Shown here: piece by piece, positions 34,904-43,135 of the stretch
How positions within the stretch are numbered: position 1 is the stretch's first letter
How the letters are laid out: each line of letters opens with the position of its first letter
Assembly: GCF_018257575.1 (NCBI RefSeq)
Contig: NZ_JAERJP010000002.1
Location: 186,001 to 250,000 of the forward strand
Source: Tatumella sp. JGM91
Lineage (GTDB): Bacteria > Pseudomonadota > Gammaproteobacteria > Enterobacterales > Enterobacteriaceae
DNA length: 64,000 nucleotides
Direction of reading: 5' to 3'
Position numbers and translations under genes: made by a program
Notes under the pieces: model-generated
The model's database searches: none
The model's input: only the letters and a program-made list of their open reading frames with translations
What the model was told of the DNA's origin: nothing

Positions 34904-35437
34904 ATGACAATAGAGTATGCAGTAATTGCCGGTGGCTGTTTTTGGTGTACTGAAGCGGTATTCAAAAGCATTAACGGGGTTGAATCCGTCGAAAGCGGCT
35001 ATACGGGGGGGATCACGGAAAACCCAGTCTATCAGCAGGTATGTGAAGGTACTACCGGACATGCAGAAGCTATCCGGATTGGTTTTGATCCTGCGGTCGT
35101 CAGTTACGGAGATTTACTGGATATCAGTTTTGCTACCCACGACCCTACTCAGTTAAATCGTCAGGGAAATGACATCGGGACACAGTACCGATCAGCTATT
35201 TTTCCTGACAACCCGCAGCAGGAAGCCGCAGCCAGAGAAGCCATTCAGCGTGCCGCAGCAGAACACTCTGCACCGGTGGTCACCACCATCGAACCGCTCC
35301 GGACATGGTATCCTGCCGAAGACTACCATCAGAATTACTGGGATGGTGCCGGCCAGCGCAACGGTTTTTGTCTGGCGGTAATCCCGCCAAAGTTACAGAA
35401 ATTACGTAAACGCTTTGCTGAGCAGGTTAAAGACTGA
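34904..35437 (+). CDS. msrA: Peptide-methionine (S)-S-oxide reductase, short form
   Basis: Repairs oxidised methionine (S-sulfoxide) in proteins. 177 residues, the short form; E. coli MsrA has 212 with an N-terminal extension. The catalytic cysteine is in GGCFWCTEA near residues 9-17, and the family segments SGYTGG, GHAEAIRIGFDP, DPTQLNRQGNDIGTQYRS and EDYHQNY are present. Stands alone between flhDC and the tRNA-Ser. Confidence 0.94.
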   Translation: MTIEYAVIAGGCFWCTEAVFKSINGVESVESGYTGGITENPVYQQVCEGTTGHAEAIRIGFDPAVVSYGDLLDISFATHDPTQLNRQGNDIGTQYRSAIFPDNPQQEAAAREAIQRAAAEHSAPVVTTIEPLRTWYPAEDYHQNYWDGAGQRNGFCLAVIPPKLQKLRKRFAEQVKD

Positions 35438-35537
35438 GGTTACTGACCGTCCGCTGAATAAAATACCATCATCTTGCGGTCAATTGCATCAACAAGCTCA
35501 GTAGTTAAGCGAATAAAACAAAAGAATAAAAAAAATC

Positions 35538-35566
35538 TTGACCGTTTGCGGCCGACTCCCTATAGT
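35538..35566 (+). promoter_or_regulatory. Promoter of the tRNA-Ser gene
   Basis: TTGACC, a 17-base spacer and TATAGT form a near-consensus sigma-70 promoter, followed by a GC-rich discriminator (CGCCCC) typical of stable-RNA genes under stringent control. It ends 41 bases before the tRNA. Confidence 0.85.
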
Positions 35567-35607
35567 ACCGCCCCGTTAGCCGCTACAGCGGTCGACAGAA
35601 AAAATGT

Positions 35608-35695
35608 GGTGAGGTGTCCGAGTGGCTGAAGGAGCACGCCTGGAAAGTGTGTATACGGCAACGTATCGAGGGTTCGAATCCCTCCCTCACCGCCA
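35608..35695 (+). tRNA. tRNA-Ser (GGA anticodon)
   Basis: 88 bases including the encoded CCA. The acceptor arms GGTGAGG and CCTCACC pair fully; the anticodon GGA is at 35642-35644 in the loop CTGGAAA; a long variable arm (TATACGGCAACGTA) and the T-loop GGTTCGAATCC are present. It reads UCC and UCU. Its closeness to phoH, efe and put matches E. coli serX. Confidence 0.97.
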
Positions 35696-35710
35696 TTATT
35701 TATTAAGAGA

Positions 35711-35736
35711 GCCTGAACGAAAGTTCAGGCTTTTTT
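35711..35736 (+). terminator. tRNA-Ser terminator
   Basis: GCCTGAAC, a GAAA loop and GTTCAGGC form a perfect 8-bp stem followed by six T, 15 bases after the tRNA CCA. Confidence 0.93.
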
Positions 35737-35842
35737 ATCGCTTTCAGCGAGCACCGGCCCGGGAGGGTGAGAGCCCTCGCAGGGTTCGACAACACAGCCT
35801 GTTGTATGGCCGCAGGGCATGCTGGCAGTAGAAGGATCAGGT

Positions 35843-36016
35843 TCAAAAGCAAAGCCGGACCAGCTCGGCTTCACTCAGGCCGGTTGTGGTAATGATAATG
35901 TCTCGGGTAACACCATTACGCAGCATATTACGGGCAATTTTCAGGGTCGCTTCGCGTTCACCTTTCTCAATACCTTTCTCAATACCTTTCTGTTCAAGCT
36001 GTTGTGCGATAGTCAT
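35843..36016 (-). CDS. Predicted intragenic antitoxin from an internal start of the Rpn gene
   Basis: E. coli Rpn genes have been shown to make a small C-terminal protein (RpnS) from an internal start that blocks the full-length nuclease. Here an in-frame ATG at 36016 (MTIAQQLEQ) is preceded by GGAG with an 8-base spacing, a good ribosome binding site inside the gene. The product would be 57 residues ending with the same LVRLCF. Inferred from family knowledge plus the internal start; not proven. Confidence 0.6.
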   Translation of the reverse strand: MTIAQQLEQKGIEKGIEKGEREATLKIARNMLRNGVTRDIIITTTGLSEAELVRLCF

Positions 36017-36748
36017 CAGTGGATCTCCGTATTGAGGCACCCGTTGTGCCAGTTCACGTACTAAGACTTCGGCATCTGATGTTTCACCTGCCTGTAAAAT
36101 ATAGTGTATCAGCCATATCACCCGTGATGAAGACAGGTCTCCGGCCAGTAAGATGGGGGCCAGCCGGTCTACCAGTTCAGCCAGATCGCGCTGCTGAATA
36201 TGTTTTTGCAACAGAGTCAGAGCAGCCAGACTGCGGTGCCCCGCGATTTCCTCATCGGGGATAATACTGACATCGACCAGCGGAAAAGCACGATTATAAA
36301 TTTTGCCAGCCAGTTCAGGATCGTCAAACTCATCAAACCAGTGGGTAGAATATGGATATGGACTGCGATTACCTGTATAGAACAGTACCGGTATCACTAG
36401 CGGTAATTTCTTATAACCAGCGTCCAGATGGCGCTGCATGGCAGCAACCCCATAGCGGAGCAGACGAAATGCCATATGTTTATCAGGAGCTGACTGATGT
36501 TCGACCAGTATATAAATGTATCCGTCAGAGGAAGACGTTTTCAGGCTATAGAGCACATCGCTGAAATATTGTCGCAAGTCATCTTCAATAAAAGAACCGG
36601 ACTCCAGTTTCAGTGTACGAAGATCGCAGAGAGCAAGCAAATCAGCCGGCAGGTGGAGTTCTATAAAATCGCGGGCAATATCAGGCTGTGTCATAAACTG
36701 ACGGAATGTCGCATCGTGAGGTGTCGGGGTATGAGCCTTCTTTATCAT
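35843..36748 (-). CDS. Rpn-family recombination-promoting nuclease
   Basis: Member of the Rpn/YhgA family (PD-(D/E)XK fold), whose members are Ca-dependent DNases that promote recA-independent recombination and can act in phage defence. 301 residues. It starts near TPHDATFRQFM; catalytic elements are in the FIEDDLRQYFSDVLYS and YILVEHQS segments; the middle LPLVIPVLFYTG and the C-terminal small domain are typical. The ATG at 36748 is preferred over 36778. The C-terminus contains an IEKG repeat. It lies next to a tRNA, a usual site for acquired genes. Confidence 0.92.
   Translation of the reverse strand: MIKKAHTPTPHDATFRQFMTQPDIARDFIELHLPADLLALCDLRTLKLESGSFIEDDLRQYFSDVLYSLKTSSSDGYIYILVEHQSAPDKHMAFRLLRYGVAAMQRHLDAGYKKLPLVIPVLFYTGNRSPYPYSTHWFDEFDDPELAGKIYNRAFPLVDVSIIPDEEIAGHRSLAALTLLQKHIQQRDLAELVDRLAPILLAGDLSSSRVIWLIHYILQAGETSDAEVLVRELAQRVPQYGDPLMTIAQQLEQKGIEKGIEKGEREATLKIARNMLRNGVTRDIIITTTGLSEAELVRLCF
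35961..35991 (-). repeat. 12-bp tandem repeat in the Rpn gene
   Basis: CCTTTCTCAATA occurs twice in direct tandem and is followed by a partial third copy (CCTTTCT). It encodes the IEKG repeat. Changes in copy number stay in frame and would alter the linker shared by the nuclease and the predicted small protein. Confidence 0.85.
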
Positions 36749-37050
36749 GGCACTTGCTCTGAAAAATGACCTGTACATGCTATCACAGTGGTGAAAACGC
36801 AGATATTAGCAGCCGGAGGGATGACGATTATTTACACCATGGTGCGTATTACCTTAATAAAATCAGTGAGTTATTGAAGAATGGCGAGACAGCGATAAAT
36901 AAAGTATTTTAGCTTTTCCATCAGCGATTGGATCCGGGCTTTCTTCTGGTTGATTTTTCTGCGTAAATTAAAGGTATCATCCGTAAAATTCGATAAGACA
37001 TTTACGGAAAGGACAACAGGATAAGAGCAGCTCTGCCGTCCTCGGTTTTA

Positions 37051-37452
37051 TCACGCTATAGCGTACTGCTCATCAGTGACTTTCTCCATCCATTCAACAA
37101 CGCTACCGTTTTCAGCCTCGGCAATCGCAATATGCGTCATACTGTTTTGCGGGCTGGCCCCATGCCAGTGTTTAACACCCGCCGGAATCCATACAATATC
37201 TCCGGGACGGAGTTTTTGCAGCGGCCGCTCCCACTCACAGACAAAACCAGTACCAGCAGTGATAATCAGTGTCTGTCCCAAAGGATGAGTATGCCATGCA
37301 GTACGGGCTGACGGTTCAAAGGTAACAGTCGCTCCGCTCACCGTCGCTGGCCCGGAGCCACAGAATGGGGCATCAATACGAACGGTTCCGGTAAAATATT
37401 CATCAGGGCCTTTCGCTGACGGCTTATCGCCGCTTTGTAATACGGTAATCAT
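37051..37452 (-). CDS. Cupin-domain protein, (R)-mandelonitrile lyase-like
   Basis: Small single-domain cupin of 133 residues, resembling proteins annotated as cupin or (R)-mandelonitrile lyase. The metal ligands are visible in AWHTHPLGQTLIITAGTG (cupin motif 1) and IPAGVKHWHGA (motif 2). The true substrate cannot be told from sequence. ATG with AGGAGA upstream. It lies downstream of the butanediol dehydrogenase on the same strand, separated by a hairpin. The 302 bases between it and the Rpn gene (36749-37050) hold no recognisable gene. Confidence 0.85.
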   Translation of the reverse strand: MITVLQSGDKPSAKGPDEYFTGTVRIDAPFCGSGPATVSGATVTFEPSARTAWHTHPLGQTLIITAGTGFVCEWERPLQKLRPGDIVWIPAGVKHWHGASPQNSMTHIAIAEAENGSVVEWMEKVTDEQYAIA

Positions 37453-37621
37453 AATATTCTCCTGATCAGAAAGTCTGCGTAGACCAGTCTATCGCTCCGG
37501 CGGAATACTGATAAGAGAGTCAATTCAGAATAGGCATGTGAGCAGAATTCAATAATAGGCAGTTTACCCGCAACTGAACGGTGGCTGACTGAAGGAAGGT
37601 TAACCGGAACAAATACCATCA

Positions 37622-37648
37622 CCCCGCCAGGTTAATAACCTGTCGGGG
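37622..37648 (-). terminator. Hairpin after the butanediol dehydrogenase gene
   Basis: CCCCGCCAGGTT and AACCTGTCGGGG pair with one mismatch around a 3-base loop, 25 bases beyond the stop of the dehydrogenase. The T tract is poor. Confidence 0.5.
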
Positions 37649-37673
37649 AAATAACTATTAATTAGCAGGGAAA

Positions 37674-38489
<816 letters not shown>

Positions 38490-38583
38490 TCACATAAATT
38501 TATCTGTTGTATAAACGGTGATAATTACCGGCGTATGAACTTGTTGTGATAATCCTAAGGTACCCCCCTGAGAGCAGATTAGA

Positions 38584-38597
38584 GTGATCCAGATCAA
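38584..38597. promoter_or_regulatory. FNR-like site upstream of budC
   Basis: GTGATCCAGATCAA (TTGAT-N4-ATCAC on the minus strand) matches the FNR palindrome TTGAT-N4-ATCAA at 9 of 10 positions. It is about 113 bases upstream of the budC ATG. Oxygen control of a fermentation enzyme is sensible, but the promoter position is unknown. Confidence 0.4.
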
Positions 38598-38860
38598 ACT
38601 TTTAAATTATTTGTCAGGCTGGTTAATGATTAATAGCATTAATTACTTAATTACCCGCCTTACAAAAATCTGTTACTACAAAGAGTTATCCAGCTCCTGC
38701 CACCTGGCTGATAATGTCTTTCTCTGTATCATTATTGCCAGTGTCCGCCGGCAAACCTCCCCCCTGTAGAGTTACCTCTTGCGGTATTCCATCAGCCCTA
38801 ATAGTACCGGGCAAAACACCCGGGATTATTAATAATAAATATTAAACAAAAGAGGGTGTT

Positions 38861-39775
38861 TTACTGTTTGTTTCGCCACGCCTGTAACCAGTGTTGATAA
38901 TGCAGCGGCCAGCGGACAGTGGGTGTACCTGGCCTGCCCATTGCAAAACCATGGCCGCCGCGGGAATAACGGAACAGTTCAACAGGGACGTGATTACGCT
39001 GACAGGCAGCCTGCATAATTAAGGTATTTTGCGGGTCGGAGACAGGATCATCCGAGGCCTGAACCAGCAAAAAAGGCGGTGATTGCGGGGTGACAAAAGT
39101 CGGCACTGATAATTGCGCTTGCTGGCGGGGTGTTGCCTCGCGACCGGCCAGCACGTTATAGGTTGATGTATGATTGTAAGGTGACTGCAAGGTGATCACC
39201 GGGTAAATCAATGCGGCCCGGTCAGCCCTTGCTGGCAGGCTGTCAATACTGTCTTGTGGCGGATAGCCGTCAAAATGACTGCGTGTTGCAGCCATTCCCA
39301 TCAGATGGCCTCCGGCCGAGAAACCCAGTACACTGACATGTTCCTCCCGTGCCCTGATTATCCTTAAGGCACGCTGTGCATCCTGTAATGCCACCAGGTT
39401 ACCATCATTCCAGCCTTCAGCCGGCAGACGATAGCTCAATATGTAAGCCGTAAATCCCCGTTGATTTAGCCACCGGGCCGCGGGTAACGCTTCCTTTGCT
39501 GTTTCAATTCGTTTATATCCGCCACCGGCGGCAACCAATACCCCATAACCCTCAGTCCGTGGCGGTGTATAAACAGTCAGCAAGGGGCGGACGATATTGC
39601 TTTGTGCACCACTGCGCGATACCCGGAGTCCCCCGTCAGGGCCCCCGCCTCCCGGTGGTGTTCCCGGCCACAATGGAATAATCTGTGCAGGGCGATTCCC
39701 GGCCGACAAACTACCGCGGGCCCGGCTGAGCAGTAGTCCGCCTGCCACACATTCCAAAAAACGACGACGGTCCAT
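38861..39775 (-). CDS. Exported alpha/beta-hydrolase (esterase-like)
   Basis: Putative carbohydrate esterase or lipase-like hydrolase of 304 residues. The N-terminus MDRRRFLECVAGGLLLSRA looks like a Tat-type signal. The nucleophile is in GFSAGG (about 150), the acid in QASDDPVS and the histidine in GGHGF; an oxyanion-type AAGGGY segment precedes them. The substrate is unknown. The ATG at 39775, with GGAG five bases upstream, is chosen over the GTG at 39781. It is on the same strand as the lysis cassette but about 400 bases away. The 389 bases between its start and budC hold only the FNR-like site. Confidence 0.8.
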   Translation of the reverse strand: MDRRRFLECVAGGLLLSRARGSLSAGNRPAQIIPLWPGTPPGGGGPDGGLRVSRSGAQSNIVRPLLTVYTPPRTEGYGVLVAAGGGYKRIETAKEALPAARWLNQRGFTAYILSYRLPAEGWNDGNLVALQDAQRALRIIRAREEHVSVLGFSAGGHLMGMAATRSHFDGYPPQDSIDSLPARADRAALIYPVITLQSPYNHTSTYNVLAGREATPRQQAQLSVPTFVTPQSPPFLLVQASDDPVSDPQNTLIMQAACQRNHVPVELFRYSRGGHGFAMGRPGTPTVRWPLHYQHWLQAWRNKQ

Positions 39776-39954
39776 AACCACTCCGTTTGATCAACGCTGC
39801 GGTTATCACAGCATAACAATGCGCAGGAAATGTGAATAAAGTATCCGCAGATATTTCAGCATGATGGTTATTCGGACAGCATAACAGACAGATCCGGAAC
39901 AGATGCAGGCACCGGTTCCGCTGTATCGCCCGGTGATCCCGGAGACAGCAAAAC

Positions 39955-40317
39955 ATGACCTGAAACAGGGCGAACGGCCTGCTGTTTGTTATTGCGATCG
40001 GTTCAGGAGTTATCGCCGGAATGTCATTTTTCTGTTATCTGAAAGAGCCAGGAACACAGCGTTTTCGACAGAGAAAAACATCCCTGAGCGGCAGGGTAAC
40101 TTCTCCCGCGGGCCCGGCTTGCTGCCGGGCACCACGGGCCGGGGTTTATGATAGTTATCCACCGGCAAATATCATCATTGACTCCGGCCCGTTTTACCTG
40201 CCCGTGATTGTTCAATACCCGAGATGGCAATTAACTGATTATTGGCTGTTTCCAGAGCATGGAGTAACGGATCTATCCATAACACCGCCTGACAGTAAGT
40301 TAACTGTCCGGGGGTAA
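39955..40317 (+). pseudogene. Possible small membrane protein with an early stop
   Basis: After GGAG at 39941-39944, an ATG at 39955 reads Met-Thr and then TGA. The same frame continues with a clear membrane segment (GLLFVIAIGSGVIAGMSFF), then KEPGTQRFRQRK and a proline-containing tail to a stop at 40317, overlapping the end of Rz on the other strand. It may be a small membrane protein with a nonsense mutation, or chance. No family recognised. Confidence 0.25.
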
Positions 40318-40717
40318 TGGCGCGACTACCGGCTGTAGCAGTGCTGCCGGCAGCAGTGTACATTGCGCGGGTTCGTAAGCTTTGTGCGTAACGGTACAAC
40401 CGCTGAGCAATATCATCAGGCACAGGCTGGTTACAACTTTGCCGGTTACGCAGAATTTTCCGATATTCATTAAGTTTTTCCTCTGTCTGTTCCCTGCTGC
40501 GGGTATTTGCCGCCAGTACCTGTTGCGAGAGTCTGTTGGTCTGTAGCCATTGTTGCTGCTGGTGAGTAATGATCGCAGCCTGCTGTTGTTGCTGTTGTTC
40601 CGCCTGCTGCTGTGCCACCAGCGCAGTTTTGTAGCGCCAGCTGACAACCCCGGTCAGGATCAGGCTGCTCAGCCAAATCAGCATAGCGAGAGTAATAAGC
40701 AGGGATTTTATGTTCAT
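40175..40717 (-). CDS. Rz-like inner-membrane spanin subunit
   Basis: i-spanin of a phage-type lysis cassette: anchored in the inner membrane, it reaches the outer-membrane Rz1 and fuses the membranes at lysis. 180 residues with one N-terminal TM (about 6-27), a Gln-rich coiled-coil stretch (about 38-75) and a NEYRKILRNRQSCNQPVP segment typical of Rz proteins. It overlaps the endolysin stop by four bases and contains Rz1 in another frame. Confidence 0.8.
   Translation of the reverse strand: MNIKSLLITLAMLIWLSSLILTGVVSWRYKTALVAQQQAEQQQQQQAAIITHQQQQWLQTNRLSQQVLAANTRSREQTEEKLNEYRKILRNRQSCNQPVPDDIAQRLYRYAQSLRTRAMYTAAGSTATAGSRAITPGQLTYCQAVLWIDPLLHALETANNQLIAISGIEQSRAGKTGRSQ
40300..40470 (-). CDS. 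Rz1-like outer-membrane lipoprotein spanin, embedded in Rz
   Basis: o-spanin encoded entirely inside Rz in another frame, the classic lambda arrangement. 56 residues starting MNIGKFC, with AGAGG upstream, a signal peptide and the lipobox LLSGC. The mature part is short, begins CTVTHKAYEP and is proline-containing (APLPPDS), as expected for Rz1. Confidence 0.78.
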   Translation of the reverse strand: MNIGKFCVTGKVVTSLCLMILLSGCTVTHKAYEPAQCTLLPAALLQPVVAPLPPDS

Positions 40718-41340
40718 CCGTGACTCCCGCTAAATACCTGTAATGCCATTGTGAATCTGGCCTGACGATCAGCAAGCCCGGTACTGCCACCATTAATGAT
40801 CTGCGTTACTTTGCGGATATTCCCCGGATATGCCAGGCAACCATGGGTTTTGTAGAACCAGGCCGCTGAACGGGCGGCCGGTTCCGGTTGCACCAGCATT
40901 TCAGGATAACTCAGCAACGGCAGGTTCAGGCCGCCGGCACAATCACTATAGTTACCGCGGCCAGTGATCTGGATCAGTCCTCGTCCGCGATAAACCCAGC
41001 CTTCGGTTGCCGACTGGTTACCCAGCCTGTTACCGTAGATTAATTCCGCAATCTGTTGCTGTTGGGCTGGCTGTTCAGCACTGCGTCCCAGTAATACCGC
41101 CTGCTGACCGGTGATGTATTGTGGAAATAATTCGGCTAAGGCATGGCAGGTATAGTTAAAATTTTCGGTGAGTACGCTAAAACCGGCAGATTCGTGGCCG
41201 GTCTGAGCAATAAACATTGCCTGATCTTCCGGCTGTTCAATCGAAAACTCTGACATCGCTCTGGTCAGCGGGCCCAGCCAGACCATGGCCAGTGTTTCAC
41301 TGATCCCTGCGGCTTGCATAAGTTGTTGCTGTTGCATCAT
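40714..41340 (-). CDS. GH19 chitinase-like endolysin
   Basis: Muralytic enzyme of the glycoside hydrolase 19 family used by phages to cut peptidoglycan glycan strands. 208 residues from the ATG at 41340 (an upstream ATG at 41397 gives 227). The catalytic glutamates lie in TGHESAGF (about residue 50) and LTENFNY; the GRGLIQITGRGNY segment is a family signature. There is no signal peptide or SAR segment, so release would need a holin. First gene of endolysin-Rz/Rz1; no phage structural, integrase or holin gene is nearby. Confidence 0.85.
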   Translation of the reverse strand: MMQQQQLMQAAGISETLAMVWLGPLTRAMSEFSIEQPEDQAMFIAQTGHESAGFSVLTENFNYTCHALAELFPQYITGQQAVLLGRSAEQPAQQQQIAELIYGNRLGNQSATEGWVYRGRGLIQITGRGNYSDCAGGLNLPLLSYPEMLVQPEPAARSAAWFYKTHGCLAYPGNIRKVTQIINGGSTGLADRQARFTMALQVFSGSHG

Positions 41341-41731
41341 AGATGATGATCCCTGAATTTCAGAAACCCGCCATTGCGGGCAGTTAATGTGGATCATCAG
41401 CCTAGGTATTTACCCGGTCAGCGACCAGCAACGCCGGTTGTGCCAATAGCCAGCCAGCAAAAACTCAGCAGCAGCACCGATTATTATACGCGGGTACCCT
41501 GCGACAGGTGTTTTCAGGGATATAGCCGCTCCGGAGACACCGTTATTACTTCAGAAAATCAAATTGCCCGGGGACGGATAAATTTCCGGATACTGCCAGC
41601 CGGACAGAAGAAATATCTGCCCTGCCCGCAAACAGGAAAATTATTGATACAGGCCGAACGATCCGCTATCAGTCACAGGTAAGCAGCCTGCCCCCCGCTC
41701 TTATTCACGTTAAACGACCTGTAAAAAGAAC
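41341..41731. other. Interval upstream of the lysis cassette; no holin seen
   Basis: This is where a holin gene would sit before the endolysin. No frame with a start codon and paired membrane segments was found on the minus strand. One short open stretch encodes IIIGAAAEFLLAGYW (about 41430-41480) but lacks a start. Confidence 0.45.
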
Positions 41732-41757
41732 AGGCCACAGCTGTCAGGCTGTGGCCT
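41732..41757 (-). terminator. phoH terminator
   Basis: A 9-bp stem (AGGCCACAG with CTGTGGCCT) with an 8-base loop lies 57 bases beyond the phoH stop. On the minus strand it is followed by the T-rich stretch TGTTCTTTTT. Confidence 0.75.
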
Positions 41758-41813
41758 CAGGTAAATAACCGTTAAAAGGCTGAAGGAAAGGTGTATCAGG
41801 GCCGGTTTATCAC

Positions 41814-42602
41814 TCAGTCATAGGCCTGCAAAGTACGCTGGCACAGTTCTGAACGGACACAATCCTGTTTATCAAAATGTACCAGACCGACCAGCTGGTC
41901 ATCCGTAAAACGCTGTAAGGCATCTGCCAGCCCGGAAGTCACCCCCGACGGCAAATCACACTGGGTAATATCCCCGTTAACAATCACAGTCACATTTTCG
42001 CCTAATCGCGTAAGGAACATTTTCATCTGCGCGGCAGTAACGTTTTGTGCTTCATCAAGAATGACAAATGCATTTTCGAAGGTCCGCCCGCGCATATAAG
42101 CAAAGGGGGCTATTTCGACTTTCCCAATTTCGGGGCGCAGGCAGTATTGCATAAATGAGGCACCGAGACGTTTTACCAGCACGTCATATACCGGACGAAA
42201 ATAAGGCGCAAACTTCTCAGCAATATCGCCGGGCAGAAAACCAAGATCTTCATCAGCCTGCAATACCGGGCGGGTCACGATAATACGTTCAACATCTTTA
42301 CCGGATAATGCTTCCGCAGCTTTTGCAGCGCTGATCCAGGTTTTACCACAACCGGCTTCGCCGGTGGCAAAAATAAGTTGTTTATTTTCGATGGCAGCCA
42401 GATAGCGCGCCTGCGCATCATTACGGGCTGCGATGACTGAGCGATCGCGGGAGTCACGCGCCATACCAATAGAGTCCATACCCCCCATTTGTACCAGCGA
42501 AGTCACCGATTCTTCCTCGCGCTGCCGGTGGCTACGTGAGTCATTACGGATCACCCGGCGCGCTTCACGACGCGCTTTAATCACTGCTTTCTGTCTTCCC
42601 AT
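41814..42602 (-). CDS. phoH: PhoH family ATPase
   Basis: Cytosolic PhoH-type P-loop ATPase, phosphate-starvation inducible in E. coli; the family is linked to RNA metabolism. 262 residues from MGRQKAVIKARRE, aligning with most of E. coli PhoH. Walker A is GEAGCGKT (about 80-87), Walker B is VILDEAQNV. It follows efeUOB on the same strand, as in E. coli, but about 530 bases away. No convincing Pho box was seen upstream. Confidence 0.93.
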   Translation of the reverse strand: MGRQKAVIKARREARRVIRNDSRSHRQREEESVTSLVQMGGMDSIGMARDSRDRSVIAARNDAQARYLAAIENKQLIFATGEAGCGKTWISAAKAAEALSGKDVERIIVTRPVLQADEDLGFLPGDIAEKFAPYFRPVYDVLVKRLGASFMQYCLRPEIGKVEIAPFAYMRGRTFENAFVILDEAQNVTAAQMKMFLTRLGENVTVIVNGDITQCDLPSGVTSGLADALQRFTDDQLVGLVHFDKQDCVRSELCQRTLQAYD

Positions 42603-43135
42603 GTTGGCACCTTACAGTTGGTTTCATTTTCCGTGTCTGAAAACAGACGCGTATACGTGAACGCTTTAGAGGTTAACAGGCTTCCTTTTAAGCCATAAAC
42701 GGCCATAGAAATCAGCGCATCGCTCGAATGAACGTGCACCAGTAAAAGAGACATGCAGTAATGAGAATAAGGGAGAAGCTGCTAATAAGTGTTGATTACA
42801 GCCAGTACCTGTGCCGGGCGACACAAGTGAAATGTTTCTGAAGTCATACCAGCAGTCACAATTCATCCATACTCTCCGGAGAAACTATCGACACCATCAC
42901 TTACAGGGAATAATTTGTACCTGACAGGCAGTGAAATGCAACACTATTTTTACTAATTCGATAAAAAATAATCAGAAATCCGAGTAAATTAATAAAATAA
43001 CAAATAAAAAACAAAGTGTTATTTTATTTCTTTCCGGCGGGAATAATGATCAGAATAGTCCCCTGACGCCGGTGATATGATATATAAATCAGTCCTGAGG
43101 CCAGCAACTGATTTATATTACCGTCATAAAAAAGG
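42603..43135. other. Gene-free interval between phoH and efeB
   Basis: About 530 bases with no protein-like frame; 42,890-43,060 is AT-rich. It should hold the phoH promoter. Only small inverted repeats are visible, for example GTCTG-AAAA-CAGAC around 42,636-42,649. Confidence 0.5.

Noticed and set aside
35761-35800. Short stretch after the tRNA-Ser containing AGGGTTCGA, like the T-arm of the tRNA, as a possible att repeat
   Set aside because: Only nine bases match and the rest does not follow the tRNA 3' end; no integrase is present.
36749-37050. Minus-strand stretch reading a basic helix-like peptide (around 36895-36990) as a transposase remnant
   Set aside because: Short, without a start codon and without similarity to a transposase that I can recognise.
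40561-40620. CTGTTGTTG-type repeats as a possible microsatellite
   Set aside because: They are the glutamine codons of the Rz coiled coil and need no other explanation.
41374-41682. Plus-strand open frame upstream of the endolysin
   Set aside because: No ribosome binding site and no recognisable or membrane-like protein; it overlaps the upstream end of the endolysin frame.
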